NCBI RefSeq assembly: GCF_965196975.1
Contig: NZ_OZ239981.1
Coordinates: 992,001 to 1,056,000, forward strand
DNA length: 64,000 nucleotides
Reading direction: 5' to 3'
Origin: Endozoicomonas sp965196975
GTDB lineage: Bacteria; Pseudomonadota; Gammaproteobacteria; Pseudomonadales; Endozoicomonadaceae
Shown here: one piece after another, positions 41,560 to 49,792 of the stretch
Numbering within the stretch: position 1 is the first letter of the stretch
Layout of the letters: each line of letters begins with the position of its first letter
The notes under the pieces: model-generated
The model's input: only the letters and a program-made list of their open reading frames with translations
What the model was told of the DNA's origin: nothing
The model's database searches: none
Position numbers and translations under genes: made by a program

Positions 41560-42888
41560 ATGGCCAGAATCCTCGTCGAATCCATCGAACATCGCTCTGT
41601 TGCCAGTCTGGTGCCTTACGCCAACAACGCTCGTACTCACTCCGATGAGCAGGTGACCCAGATTGCCCGGTCCATCGAGGAGTTTGGGTTTGTGAATCCG
41701 GTACTGGTGGGTAGCGATGATGTGATCGTAGCAGGTCACGGTCGTCTGATGGCGGCAAGGCAGCTGGGGATGGAAACAGTGCCGGTGATCGTGCTGGGGC
41801 ATCTGAGCGAGACGCAGCGACGGGCGCTGGTGATTGCGGATAACCAGATTACGGCCAATTCCGGCTGGGATGAAGACTTGCTGAAACAGGAGCTGGCCGA
41901 ACTGGATGCGCTGGATTTTGACCTGGATCTGATGGGGTTTTCCGATGAAGAACTCGAAGGTTTGCTGCTGCTGGACGAACCAGAAGGGCAGACCGATGAC
42001 GATGAGATTCCTGAGCCGGAAGAGCATCCGGTGAGCCAGGCCGGTGATTTGTGGGTGTTGGGTGATCATCGGGTTTTGTGTGGCAGTGCTACTGAGCAGA
42101 CCGATGTGGAAACCCTGATGGGGGGCCAGCTGGCCGACATGGTGTTCACCGATCCGCCTTACAACGTGGATTACGCCAATCCTGAGAAAAACGGCAAAGC
42201 GAAAAAAGATCGCCGGATCAAAAACGACAACCTGGGCACGGAGTTTTACACCTTCCTTCTGGCGGCTATGAGCAACCTGCTCGGTGTCTGCAAGGGCGCG
42301 ATTTACATCTGCATGTCGTCATCTGAACTGGACACCTTGCAGAAGTCTTTTCGGGAGGCCGGTGGCAAGTGGTCCACGTTTATCATCTGGGCCAAGAACA
42401 CATTCACCCTGGGACGTTCCGATTATCAGCGTCAATACGAGCCGATTCTCTACGGCTGGAAGGAAGGCTCAGAACACTTCTGGTGTGGAGCTCGTGACCA
42501 GGGCGATGTCTGGTATTTCAACAAGCCTGCCAGGAACGATCTGCATCCCACCATGAAACCAGTGGAACTGGTGGAACGGGCCATTCGCAACTCCTCTAAA
42601 ACCCGGGACATCGTACTGGATCTGTTCGGTGGCTCAGGCTCTACCCTGATCGCCTGTGAGAAGTCCCACCGCAGTGCCCGGCTCATGGAATTGGACCCGA
42701 AATACGTCGATGTGATTGTGCGCCGTTGGGAGGAGTACTCGGGCAAGGAAGCCTATCTGGAATCAAATCAACTGACCTTTGAGCAAAACAGGGACGACCG
42801 CCATGGACGGCGGAAGTGCCTCCTTGCTAAGGAAGAAAAGGAGGCTCAGAGACATGGACGATCTCTCGCGGCGACTGGATCAGATTGA
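41560..42888 (+). CDS. ParB-domain/DNA methyltransferase fusion
   Basis: A 442-residue protein. ATG 41560 follows GGAAG; the longer frame runs antisense-like through the preceding gene. Residues about 5-105 are a ParB/Srx-type domain (IARSIEEFGFVNPVLV, VIVAGHGRLMAARQLG, RALVIADNQITANSGW). Residues about 160-410 are an amino-methyltransferase of the beta type: active-site DPPY at 198-201 (after MVFT) and SAM-binding LDLFGGSGST near 355. Likely protects phage DNA from host restriction or marks it. Phages commonly carry this fusion ahead of terminase. Confidence 0.88.
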   Translation: MARILVESIEHRSVASLVPYANNARTHSDEQVTQIARSIEEFGFVNPVLVGSDDVIVAGHGRLMAARQLGMETVPVIVLGHLSETQRRALVIADNQITANSGWDEDLLKQELAELDALDFDLDLMGFSDEELEGLLLLDEPEGQTDDDEIPEPEEHPVSQAGDLWVLGDHRVLCGSATEQTDVETLMGGQLADMVFTDPPYNVDYANPEKNGKAKKDRRIKNDNLGTEFYTFLLAAMSNLLGVCKGAIYICMSSSELDTLQKSFREAGGKWSTFIIWAKNTFTLGRSDYQRQYEPILYGWKEGSEHFWCGARDQGDVWYFNKPARNDLHPTMKPVELVERAIRNSSKTRDIVLDLFGGSGSTLIACEKSHRSARLMELDPKYVDVIVRRWEEYSGKEAYLESNQLTFEQNRDDRHGRRKCLLAKEEKEAQRHGRSLAATGSD

Positions 42889-43129
42889 TTCCAAGCTCGA
42901 CAAGCTCAGCGATGCGGTGTCCAGGCTGGCCATGATCGAGGAACGAATCACGCATCAGACTACCAGTCTGACCCGTCAGGATGAACGTCTGGATGAGCAG
43001 GATAAACGCCTTCGGCAGCTGGAGTTTCTGTCCAGTCGACGGGGCGTGATGCTCAATTATGTCGAGCGGTTTGGTTGGCTGGTTCTGACCGCAGCGATCG
43101 GACTGCTTTCATATTTTCTAAGGGGATGA
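42854..43129 (+). CDS. Coiled-coil protein with C-terminal membrane helix, lysis cassette
   Basis: A 91-residue protein beginning MDDLSRRLDQIDSKLDKL, with GGAGG 9 bp upstream (42840-42844). Residues 3-60 form heptads of a coiled coil. One transmembrane helix (GWLVLTAAIGLLSYFL) ends the protein. This layout resembles XhlA-like or holin-associated proteins. It overlaps both the methylase end and the amidase Shine-Dalgarno site, so it belongs to the lysis operon. Confidence 0.7.
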   Translation: MDDLSRRLDQIDSKLDKLSDAVSRLAMIEERITHQTTSLTRQDERLDEQDKRLRQLEFLSSRRGVMLNYVERFGWLVLTAAIGLLSYFLRG

Positions 43130-43131
43130 GC

Positions 43132-43575
43132 ATGGGCAAGCGTACGGAAACCAATTACCTGATCATTCACTGCTCGGCCACCCGGGCCAACCAGAACATC
43201 ACCCTTGACGATATCAAACGCTGGCACACGACTGAACGGGCCTTTATCGACATCGGCTATCACTGGGTGATTGAGCGTGATGGCTCTGTAAAACAGGGAC
43301 GTCCTGTTGATGACTGGGGAGCTCATACCAAAGGTCACAACCATGAGAGCGTGGGCATTTGCCTGGTCGGTGGGTTGGATAACAACAACCAGTCGGAAGA
43401 TAACTTTACCCCACTGCAGAAGCGCATGCTGAAGCTGCTGATTGCTGGTCACCAGGCTCTGTACCCTGATGTGGAAGTACGGGGTCATAACCACTTCAGT
43501 GAACACAAAGCCTGCCCAAGCTTTCCCGTTGAAGTATGGCTCTACCAGGAAGGGCTGCAGGGAGTTGATCTGTGA
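43132..43575 (+). CDS. Endolysin, N-acetylmuramoyl-L-alanine amidase
   Basis: A 147-residue enzyme of the amidase_2 / T7 lysozyme type. ATG 43132 is chosen because AAGGGG ends 6 bp upstream. Zinc ligands and active-site residues are visible in YLIIHCSAT, GHNHESVGICLVGG and EVRGHNHFSEHKACPSF. It cleaves the amide bond between muramic acid and the stem peptide. No signal peptide, so it needs the neighbouring holin for export. Overlaps the holin gene by 4 bp. Confidence 0.92.
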   Translation: MGKRTETNYLIIHCSATRANQNITLDDIKRWHTTERAFIDIGYHWVIERDGSVKQGRPVDDWGAHTKGHNHESVGICLVGGLDNNNQSEDNFTPLQKRMLKLLIAGHQALYPDVEVRGHNHFSEHKACPSFPVEVWLYQEGLQGVDL

Positions 43576-43946
43576 GCTGGGCGGCTGCTGTCCCTTTGGT
43601 GGGGAAGGTCATTGATAAGCTGTTCCCTGATGCCAACAAAGCAAGTGAAGCTAAAGCACAGCTAGCTGAGATGATGATCAACGGGGAGATCAAGGAACTG
43701 GCAGAACAGGCAGGCATCATCACCGCCGAAGCCAGGGGAGAGAGTTGGCTGCAACGCTGCTGGCGTCCCCTGGTGATGCTGGTGTTCACGGCACTGGTTG
43801 TGTGTCGCTGGATGGGCTGGGCGGCCCCTGATCTCAGTGAAGAGGTTGAGCTCAAGTTGTTCGGTATTATCCAGCTGGGCATTGGTGGTTACATTGCCAG
43901 TCGTGGTGTGGAGAAGGTGGCGAGAACATGGAAGCAAGGCGGGTGA
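43572..43946 (+). CDS. Holin (3TM family)
   Basis: A 124-residue inner-membrane protein starting at GTG within GTGA overlapping the amidase stop. The pattern WLQRCWRPLVMLVFTALVVCRWMGW and ELKLFGIIQLGIGGYIASRGVEKVA is that of the GTA_holin_3TM family (PF11351), with two clear hydrophobic segments near 65-82 and 95-112 and a weaker one at the N-terminus. It would form the holes through which the amidase reaches the wall. Confidence 0.88.
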   Translation: MSWAAAVPLVGKVIDKLFPDANKASEAKAQLAEMMINGEIKELAEQAGIITAEARGESWLQRCWRPLVMLVFTALVVCRWMGWAAPDLSEEVELKLFGIIQLGIGGYIASRGVEKVARTWKQGG

Positions 43947-44140
43947 TAAAGGTTATGTGTCGTGTAGCTGTGGTTTTGCACCGGTTCAGAAAAGTTCGAT
44001 ATCGTCTGTTTGATGCTCTGAAAGCCACGTTATTACTGGCTTTAGCCAAGGCGGAGGGACCCTGCGAACCTTTAGCTAATGCGGGGGTACAAAGCCGCAG
44101 GCTTTCGCCAGTGACAGAGTGAAAATCGGGGTTGGCAGTG

Positions 44141-44258
44141 GTTGACAAAAACCGAAGGAGGCCAGTGTTTATCAGGGTTTCCGTGTCAACCAATCTGTTT
44201 TTTTGTCAACCACCTTACTCTCGGTTGTCAACCCGATTGTCAACCGAAGTTTGTTGAC
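44141..44258. repeat. Cluster of TTGTCAAC / GTTGACAA motifs
   Basis: Exact motif at 44141-44148 (GTTGACAA), 44213-44220, 44225-44232 and 44237-44244 (TTGTCAAC). Near-matches occur at 44183-44190 (GTGTCAAC) and 44253-44258 (GTTGAC). The last three TTGTCAAC copies start at exactly 12-bp steps. This could be an operator array or a terminase/replication binding site. Confidence 0.6.
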
Positions 44259-44697
44259 CTGAATCAACTCTTTTGTTTCGGTAAATACGTAATCTATAGC
44301 TGTCCATTGGGGGATTGCCGAAGCTGAGGGGGATGGTTTCGGGACCTGGCAATAAGAACACCAAATGCCAATGCTCTGGATAAGAATAAATACCACCCAA
44401 ATAACAATAAGAACCGCTCACCGCTGATAATCAGCACTTGTCGCCTTGCTTCGAGCGAGGTTTTGTTTTGTCGGGTACGGGGAATAGGCCCCCAAAATTG
44501 GTATCTGAACGAATAGGAGAGGACGGTTCAGTCTGTACAATGTTGGGTTCAACAAACAGGCTGAGACCTAGAGTTGAGTGAAACATGACCTCAGGGATGA
44601 AGTAATACGGTGTCACAATGATGTGAGCCGAGGGAAGCCCTGAAAAATCAAGCAGGATGCCCGGGAATTTATAACGACTCCGGTTGTTCTCTACGAA

Positions 44698-44722
44698 CCT
44701 CGCCCTGTGCGGGGATTTCTTT
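44698..44722 (+). terminator. Terminator-like hairpin
   Basis: CCTCGC-CCTGT-GCGGGG (one G-U pair) followed by ATTTCTTTT. It would end rightward transcription from the lysis operon. Confidence 0.5.
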
Positions 44723-45058
44723 TGGTGGTTTATACACCGCTGATCAAATAATGACCATTTGATTTTGATCGCTTTATTTCCCTGTTTTATAGTCTATCTC
44801 ACCGGTTATGCACCGGGTTATCCACGGAATTAGTGGATGATTAAAGTTATCGGTCAAATGGTCGGTGTTCAAGCCATTCACAGGCTTTGTGGACCATAAG
44901 CGTTTCAGCACTTTCGGCCATTCCATGAGTGTGAGAATCTGGGTTGATGATCGTTCCAGAGCTCTCCCCAGTCTCGATGCATGGCCATGGTTCGTGCTCG
45001 CTGAATGGGGTGAGAGCAATCTCACCTCCTACTCGATCGTGCTGTATTGTTCGAGGCG

Positions 45059-45349
45059 TTAAGCGATCTGCGACATCTCGTTTAGAGTGAAAGTTTCTAC
45101 CGCGCCTTCTGTTGCTTTCATGTATTGTGCTAGGTGCGCGTTGTCCATGTGCTTGCGCCATAGTTCGCGTGATTCCCAGTTTTCGTAGAAAGTAAAATGC
45201 GCTGGGTTTTCGTTGTCTTGGTGAAGGTCGTAGTTGATGCAACCTTCTTCGGCACGAGTGACATCAATCAGCTTCAGTAGCTCGGCTTTTACCAATTCTA
45301 CTTGGTCTGCTTTGGCGATGATGTTAGCGACGATAGTCAATTTAGCCAT
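45059..45349 (-). CDS. Quinol-monooxygenase-like (ABM domain) protein
   Basis: A 96-residue protein of the YgiN/antibiotic-biosynthesis-monooxygenase family: LTIVANIIAKADQVELVKAEL, EEGCINYDLHQD, FTFYENWESRELWRKHMDNAHLAQYM. These are small dimeric ferredoxin-like enzymes or sensors for quinols and reactive compounds. It has no phage role and looks like a chromosomal gene, resembling Vibrio homologues from memory. Its AT-rich upstream region (45350-45465) seems to have come with it. Probably a lysogenic-conversion gene (moron). Confidence 0.85.
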   Translation of the reverse strand: MAKLTIVANIIAKADQVELVKAELLKLIDVTRAEEGCINYDLHQDNENPAHFTFYENWESRELWRKHMDNAHLAQYMKATEGAVETFTLNEMSQIA

Positions 45350-45465
45350 GATGGAAATACTCGATTGATAGTGATGTATCGTGTTGATGAGAACAAGATT
45401 AGTCGCGAATCACTAAATGATAAATAGCGTAATGATTGATTAATTATCAGATATAAATTGATAAA

Positions 45466-45490
45466 TGGCCGTTGGAGAGTTCAACGGCCA
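45466..45490 (-). terminator. Hairpin after the minus-strand accessory operon
   Basis: TGGCCGTTG (45466-45474) pairs perfectly with CAACGGCCA (45482-45490) around a 7-nt loop. On the minus strand it follows the stop codon at 45509 and is followed by ATTTATCAATTT, a weak U tract. Confidence 0.6.
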
Positions 45491-45508
45491 GAAGAAAAGG
45501 TGGTCTCA

Positions 45509-45847
45509 TCATCGTGGACCACTCATCTGGAGGGTATGCCATTGGCCTTCCTGCCAGTAGTGCAGGAACTCGGCATCGGTGTCGTACGCCAGATTCAACA
45601 GCGCTGTTAAGTCTGCACTGTGTTTGGGACGGACTCGACTCCACGGATCGCCCATATCCTTGTAAGCCCTGGCACCGTCTTTATCAATGCCTGAAATATC
45701 ACCAAGATTGATAATTGCCCTGGCATCATTCTCACTGGAGAAATACTGCCTGAGGATCTGGCCAACCCGATCCCCATCGAAGTGGCAGTAGATGGAGCGA
45801 TAGCTGCAGTCATCCAGCAGCCTCGCTATTCTTGACCGGGTGCTCAT
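45509..45847 (-). CDS. Hypothetical protein of the DUF3489 operon
   Basis: A 112-residue protein beginning MSTRSRIARLLDDCSYRSIYCHFDGDRVGQILRQYF. This start (T-R-S-x-I, then YCHxDG) occurs in a widespread phage/plasmid family of unknown function, with the usual LGDISGIDKDG and YKDMGDPW segments. Last gene of a three-gene minus-strand operon, overlapping the DUF3489 gene by 4 bp. Confidence 0.7.
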   Translation of the reverse strand: MSTRSRIARLLDDCSYRSIYCHFDGDRVGQILRQYFSSENDARAIINLGDISGIDKDGARAYKDMGDPWSRVRPKHSADLTALLNLAYDTDAEFLHYWQEGQWHTLQMSGPR

Positions 45848-46308
45848 AAGACGGCCTCCAGTCCGGCGGTGATCCGGTAGATTCGGTCCTGACCTTCCGG
45901 TTTCTCCGATTCGATGGTCAGCCCCAGTCGTTTTTTAAGGGCACCGGCGAAAGTGCCTCGGACTGTGTGCTTCTGCCAGCCGGTCTTGTCCATGATTTCT
46001 TCAATGGCGGCACCTTCCGGGCGGGCCAGAAGTTCAATCACGGCATGAAGTTTGGTACCGGGTCGGATTTTTCCTTTTTCTTTAGATGGAGAATCATCTT
46101 TAAGGCCAATGGCTGCTTTACCCTGTGGGCTAATGTCGTAGGTATCGGGTTCCTTTAAAGCAATCAGCAAACCACGGCTGGTCAGGCTTTCCAGTACTTT
46201 CTTTCGGGCTCCCCCTTTGATGGTGAGATCGGAGGTGTTCAGTGTTCCGGTTTTGGCGGCTTGTTGCAGCACGTTTTCTTGGGCTTGGGTGAGTTTGTCG
46301 TGTTTCAT
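45844..46308 (-). CDS. DUF3489 protein
   Basis: A 154-residue protein. The C-terminal winged-helix-like domain (AVIELLARPEGAAIEEIMDKTGWQKHTVRGTFAGALKKRLGL, then YRI) is the DUF3489 signature, common on phages and integrative elements. The N-terminal half looks like a second wHTH (QENVLQQAAKTGTLNTSDL). Probably a DNA-binding regulator. It overlaps both neighbours by 4 bp. Confidence 0.85.
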   Translation of the reverse strand: MKHDKLTQAQENVLQQAAKTGTLNTSDLTIKGGARKKVLESLTSRGLLIALKEPDTYDISPQGKAAIGLKDDSPSKEKGKIRPGTKLHAVIELLARPEGAAIEEIMDKTGWQKHTVRGTFAGALKKRLGLTIESEKPEGQDRIYRITAGLEAVL

Positions 46309-46502
46309 AGTGTCTCTCCTTCTTTTTTGGATTTTTGTTGTCCATCGTTGATGCCTTGCTGGTAAGCCTCTTCCAGGGCGCTTCTAACGCACCAGACAGC
46401 GACTTCATTGAAATCTTCGGAGGTATTCTGTTCGCTCAGGGTATCGAACAGTCGATGCTTTCTGGCGATGGCTTCCAGGGCTTTTTCGATGCGTTTGTTC
46501 AT
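46305..46502 (-). CDS. Small DUF6900-like protein
   Basis: A 65-residue protein (MNKRIEKALEAIARKHRLFDTLSEQNTSEDFNEVAVWCVRSALEEAYQQG). I recall this pattern as DUF6900, a usual upstream neighbour of DUF3489 genes. It is the first gene of this operon, diverging from the terminase small-subunit gene across 142 bp. Function unknown. Confidence 0.65.
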   Translation of the reverse strand: MNKRIEKALEAIARKHRLFDTLSEQNTSEDFNEVAVWCVRSALEEAYQQGINDGQQKSKKEGETL

Positions 46503-46644
46503 GGGGTTGTCCTTTCGGTTGATTTGTTGTTGTTATGTACAGTTAGGCTCTATAACCGCTGGTTATCAAGAAAAAGCAGATAATTATCAATTGCTTGGAG
46601 GATAGGTCGGGCTCTGGCGGCGAAGAGAGGGGGCGAGCGGGGTT

Positions 46645-47139
46645 ATGAAGCTACTGTCGCAGTCAGAATTCGCCAAACGTCAAGGCTGGAGCCGACAATA
46701 TGTGGGAAAACTGGTCGGGTCTGGCAAGATCCAGCTGGTCAATGGGAAGATTGATCCAGAGCAGGCGATGGCCGCCATTAAGGCCCAATCGGAGCCTTCC
46801 AACGAACTGAGAACACAGACCAAAAGCGAAGCTGTTTTACCCACATCGCCCACGGATTCACGACAGGCCGTTGACTTCGTCACAGCCCGCACCATGCGGG
46901 AAGCTTTCAAGGCCAAAATGGCCAAGATGGAGTATGAAGAGAAGGCTGGCAAGCTGACCGATGCATCCAAAGTCAAAGCAGACGCTTTTCGAGCTGGCAG
47001 GATTGTCCGGGATTCGTTGCTTGGCATACCCGACCGGCTGTCGGATGTGTTGGCAGCGGAACAGGATCCGGTTCAGGTAAGAAAACTATTGATTGATGAA
47101 CTGGAAACCATTCTGAATGAACTGAGCAGCAACCCGTAG
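46645..47139 (+). CDS. Terminase small subunit (Nu1-like)
   Basis: A 164-residue DNA-packaging protein. The N-terminal HTH is LSQSEFAKRQGWSRQYVGKLVGSGKI, as in lambda Nu1-like proteins. The middle helix (MREAFKAKMAKMEYEEKAGKL) and the end (RDSLLGIPDRLSDVLAAEQDP, LETILNELS) fit that family. It selects the packaging site and hands DNA to the large subunit. Starts the morphogenesis run. Confidence 0.82.
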   Translation: MKLLSQSEFAKRQGWSRQYVGKLVGSGKIQLVNGKIDPEQAMAAIKAQSEPSNELRTQTKSEAVLPTSPTDSRQAVDFVTARTMREAFKAKMAKMEYEEKAGKLTDASKVKADAFRAGRIVRDSLLGIPDRLSDVLAAEQDPVQVRKLLIDELETILNELSSNP

Positions 47140-47404
47140 ATAAAACAACGCCCCGGTCAACGGGGCGATAATCTCAGCATTTCCAAGTTGTTATTGTTAT
47201 TTCCCTGGTGGCCATCCTGGCCATTGGCTCCGTCCTGGAACACATGCTGAGTTATTTCCTTTACAACGAATTATTAACATTAAACGTGCCAACTTTTCGG
47301 TTTGCCCATGCGCCAGGGGCTTAGAGATTATCGGTCGGTTTACACAATCTTTAGATATGGGTAGGTGTAACGCCTGTTTGTCACCTTTATAAACAAACAA
47401 TCGT
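47140..47404. other. Gap between terminase genes with hairpin
   Basis: No gene seen. CGCCCCG-GTCAA-CGGGGCG at 47149-47167 forms a perfect 7-bp stem right after the small-subunit stop, without a T run. The rest (265 bp in total) is featureless apart from AT-rich stretches; a cos or pac site would be plausible here or near 46600 but no defined motif is recognised. Confidence 0.4.
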
Positions 47405-49252
47405 ATGAATAATCCCTATTTCTCAGGATTTTTTGCGGGGCTGAAACCGGATACCCGCCTGACGGTTTCCGAGTGGGCGGATGAGCATCGCATCTTGCCC
47501 ATGAAGTCCGCCAAGGAAGCCGGTCGTTGGAGAACGGCAAGAACCCCCTACCTGAAAGAGATCATGGATTGCCTTTCGCCTTCCTCTTCTGTGGAGCAGG
47601 TGGCGTTTATGAAAGGGGCTCAGGTGGGCGGTACGGAGTGCGGCAATAACTGGTTGGGGTATGTGGTACATCACACGCCCGGACCGATGATGTATGTGCT
47701 GCCCACTCTGGATATGGCCAAGCGAACCTCCAAGCAGCGGATCGCGCCCATGATTGAGGCTATGCCGGTGCTGAGGGACTTGGTAAAAGATCCCCGTTCC
47801 CGGGATTCCGGCAACACCCAAATGGTTAAGGAGTTTCCCAACGGCGTATTGATCATCACCGGTGCCAACTCGGCTACCGGGCTTCGTTCCATGCCTGCCC
47901 GATTCCTATTTCTGGATGAGGTGGATGCCTATGAGGACGATGTGGACGGTGAGGGCAGCCCGATCAATCTGGCGATTAAACGGACAGCGACGTTTTCCCG
48001 CAACCGAAAGATCCTGATGGTGTCTACCCCCAATATTGCCGGAGCCAGCAAGGTTGAGTTGGCTTACCTGGCCAGTGATCAGCGGCAATACCAGGTGCCC
48101 TGTGTGAAGTGCCAACATATGCAGGCCATTGAGTGGCCGCAGATTAAATTTGAGAATCAGGATCCTGAAACTGCTTGTTTTGAGTGTGTGAGCTGCCAGC
48201 ACCGGATGCGGGAGCATGACAAACCAAAGTTACTGGCCAACGGTCAATGGGTTGCCATGAACCCGGAAGCTAACGGAAAAATTCGTGGTTACCACCTGAG
48301 TTCACTCTACAGCCCTAACGGTTGGTACAGCTGGCAAGATGCCGTTGCCGATTTTCTGGCAGCGAAAGACAATCCCATTCTTCTCAAAGACTGGACCAAT
48401 ACGGTACTTGGCCAGACCTGGCAGGAAGCCGGTGAAACGGTGGATCATGAACTGCTCTACCAGCGTCGTGAGCACTATCCGGCAGAAGTGCCCTGGCCAG
48501 TTGAGGTACTGACCTGTGGCATTGATGTGCAGGATGATCGGGTAGAGTACGAAGTGGTGGGCTGGGGAGCCGGTGAAGAGAGCTGGTCTATTGATTACGT
48601 GCGCCTTTATGGCGACCTCTCCCGTCCGGATATCTGGAATATTCTGGCCGGAAAGTTACGGCAATCATATAGACGCCATGATGGCGTGTTAATGAATTTG
48701 GCTCAGGTTTGTATGGATTCCGGTGGCCACTTCACCGATGAGGTTTATGCGTTTTCCCGCAAGCAGGGACCTGACTGGTTAATACCGATCAAAGGAGCAT
48801 CTCAATCGCGTAAACCCATTGCGACCTTCCCAAAGACAAAGAACAAGAAAGGCATCTATCTGACTCTCGTAGGAACGGATACTGCGAAAGAACTGATTTA
48901 CCAGCGTTACCGCATACTGGAGCCAGGCGCAGGTTACTGCCACTGGCCGATTGCAGACTGCTTTGATGAGGATTACTTCAAGCAGGCCACGGCAGAAGAG
49001 AAGGTACGTAAATACAAGCACGGCGTTGCCTACTTTGAATGGGATGCCAAAAAGAAGCGCAACGAGGCACTCGATTGCCGGGTCTATGCCCTGACGGCTG
49101 TCAGGATCCTTCAGCAACATCGAGGGCTGGATCTGGAACAGCTGGCAGCACAACGGCCAGAGCCGGAAGTGCAGATAGAACAAGAAGAACCAGCGGATAT
49201 CGCCGTGAATCGCAATCGTCGAATCTCCCGCAGTACCTACCTCAATGGATAA
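47405..49252 (+). CDS. Terminase large subunit (lambda GpA type)
   Basis: A 615-residue packaging motor and nuclease. The ATPase has the Walker-A-like VAFMKGAQVGGTE (about 63-75) and Walker B RFLFLDEVDAYEDD (about 165-178). A zinc-knuckle-like segment follows (CVKCQHM..., CFECVSCQHRMREH). The nuclease part has CGIDVQDDRVEYEVVGWG and VCMDSGGHFTDEVY with the metal-binding acids. Length and order match GpA (PF05876). Confidence 0.94.
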   Translation: MNNPYFSGFFAGLKPDTRLTVSEWADEHRILPMKSAKEAGRWRTARTPYLKEIMDCLSPSSSVEQVAFMKGAQVGGTECGNNWLGYVVHHTPGPMMYVLPTLDMAKRTSKQRIAPMIEAMPVLRDLVKDPRSRDSGNTQMVKEFPNGVLIITGANSATGLRSMPARFLFLDEVDAYEDDVDGEGSPINLAIKRTATFSRNRKILMVSTPNIAGASKVELAYLASDQRQYQVPCVKCQHMQAIEWPQIKFENQDPETACFECVSCQHRMREHDKPKLLANGQWVAMNPEANGKIRGYHLSSLYSPNGWYSWQDAVADFLAAKDNPILLKDWTNTVLGQTWQEAGETVDHELLYQRREHYPAEVPWPVEVLTCGIDVQDDRVEYEVVGWGAGEESWSIDYVRLYGDLSRPDIWNILAGKLRQSYRRHDGVLMNLAQVCMDSGGHFTDEVYAFSRKQGPDWLIPIKGASQSRKPIATFPKTKNKKGIYLTLVGTDTAKELIYQRYRILEPGAGYCHWPIADCFDEDYFKQATAEEKVRKYKHGVAYFEWDAKKKRNEALDCRVYALTAVRILQQHRGLDLEQLAAQRPEPEVQIEQEEPADIAVNRNRRISRSTYLNG

Positions 49253-49457
49253 ATCCATGATTACCGATGCTGAATACCAGGCCCTGAAGCGAGCCGTGCT
49301 GCTGCGGGAAACCCGCACCGTAGAATTTGAAGGTCGAAAAGTGGAATACGCCAGCTTCGGTGAAATGGAGCGGCGGCTTCAAGCCATTGAGCGAGAGCTG
49401 GTTAAACAGCAAAAACGCCCACGACAGTATGGTGTTTATTCCCGTCGTGGCATTTAA
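49245..49457 (+). CDS. Head-tail joining protein, gpW-like
   Basis: A 70-residue protein overlapping the terminase end by 8 bp; ATG 49257 is a possible alternative start. MITDAEYQALKRAVLLRETRTVEFEGRKVEYASFGEMERRLQAIERELV is the gpW pattern of two helices around a beta hairpin. It completes the head before tail attachment. In related phages portal follows at once; here the brnTA pair and an ISKra4 element intervene. Confidence 0.85.
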   Translation: MDKSMITDAEYQALKRAVLLRETRTVEFEGRKVEYASFGEMERRLQAIERELVKQQKRPRQYGVYSRRGI

Positions 49458-49705
49458 CGGGATTGATGCGTTTCCATATACTTTCTGAGCAAGTTATTAA
49501 TGCGGGTTTGATAACCTTGTCCTTGCTCTTTAAACCATTCCAGAACATCAGAGTCTAACCGGATGGTCACTGGCTTTTTGACAGGCAAACGCAATTCAGC
49601 CTGATTAAAAAACTCCTCATCCAATTCAGGAATATCGGAAGTATCTATTTCATCATCATTCATGGTGTCGAGCCGTTGCCAATCAGTACCGGATGTTTTC
49701 TTCAT
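49454..49705 (-). CDS. brnA: BrnA antitoxin
   Basis: An 83-residue protein. ATG 49705 is chosen to give the family start MKKTSGTDWQRLDTMNDDEIDTSDIPELDEEFFNQAEL. The C-terminal ribbon-helix-helix is PVTIRLDSDVLEWFKEQGQGYQTRINNLLRKYM. It neutralises BrnT and represses the operon. The frame is intact but overlaps the end of the disrupted brnT, from which it was translated. With the toxin gene split and the promoter 1.4 kb away beyond the IS, expression is doubtful. Confidence 0.9.
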   Translation of the reverse strand: MKKTSGTDWQRLDTMNDDEIDTSDIPELDEEFFNQAELRLPVKKPVTIRLDSDVLEWFKEQGQGYQTRINNLLRKYMETHQSR

Positions 49706-49792
49706 AATATTGAGTCTCTTTTTTGGTGGCTTTTCGGGCTGAAATGATTCGCACAATATCACCGACTCGTTCTGTATAGACAACTACTCCGG

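Larger units (their letters stand above)
43947..45058. other. 1.1-kb stretch without a convincing gene
   Basis: Only short overlapping frames occur. A 64-codon plus-strand frame from 43928 overlaps the holin end and lacks a ribosome-binding site. A minus-strand frame ending at 44847 (...EIALTPFSEHEPWPCIETG...) has protein-like sequence after a GGAGGTGA but no ATG, so it may be a gene fragment. The stretch contains the TTGTCAAC repeat cluster at 44141-44258 and a terminator-like hairpin at 44698. It marks where accessory DNA entered between the lysis and packaging modules. Confidence 0.5.

Noticed and set aside
43928..44122. 64-codon frame after the holin, possible spanin
   Set aside because: No lipobox, no clear membrane helix with export features and no ribosome-binding site; left unannotated.
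44847..45242. 131-codon minus-strand frame
   Set aside because: Its first half is antisense-free only by overlapping the monooxygenase gene and it has no ATG near the GGAGGTGA; at most a fragment, mentioned under the gene-poor stretch.
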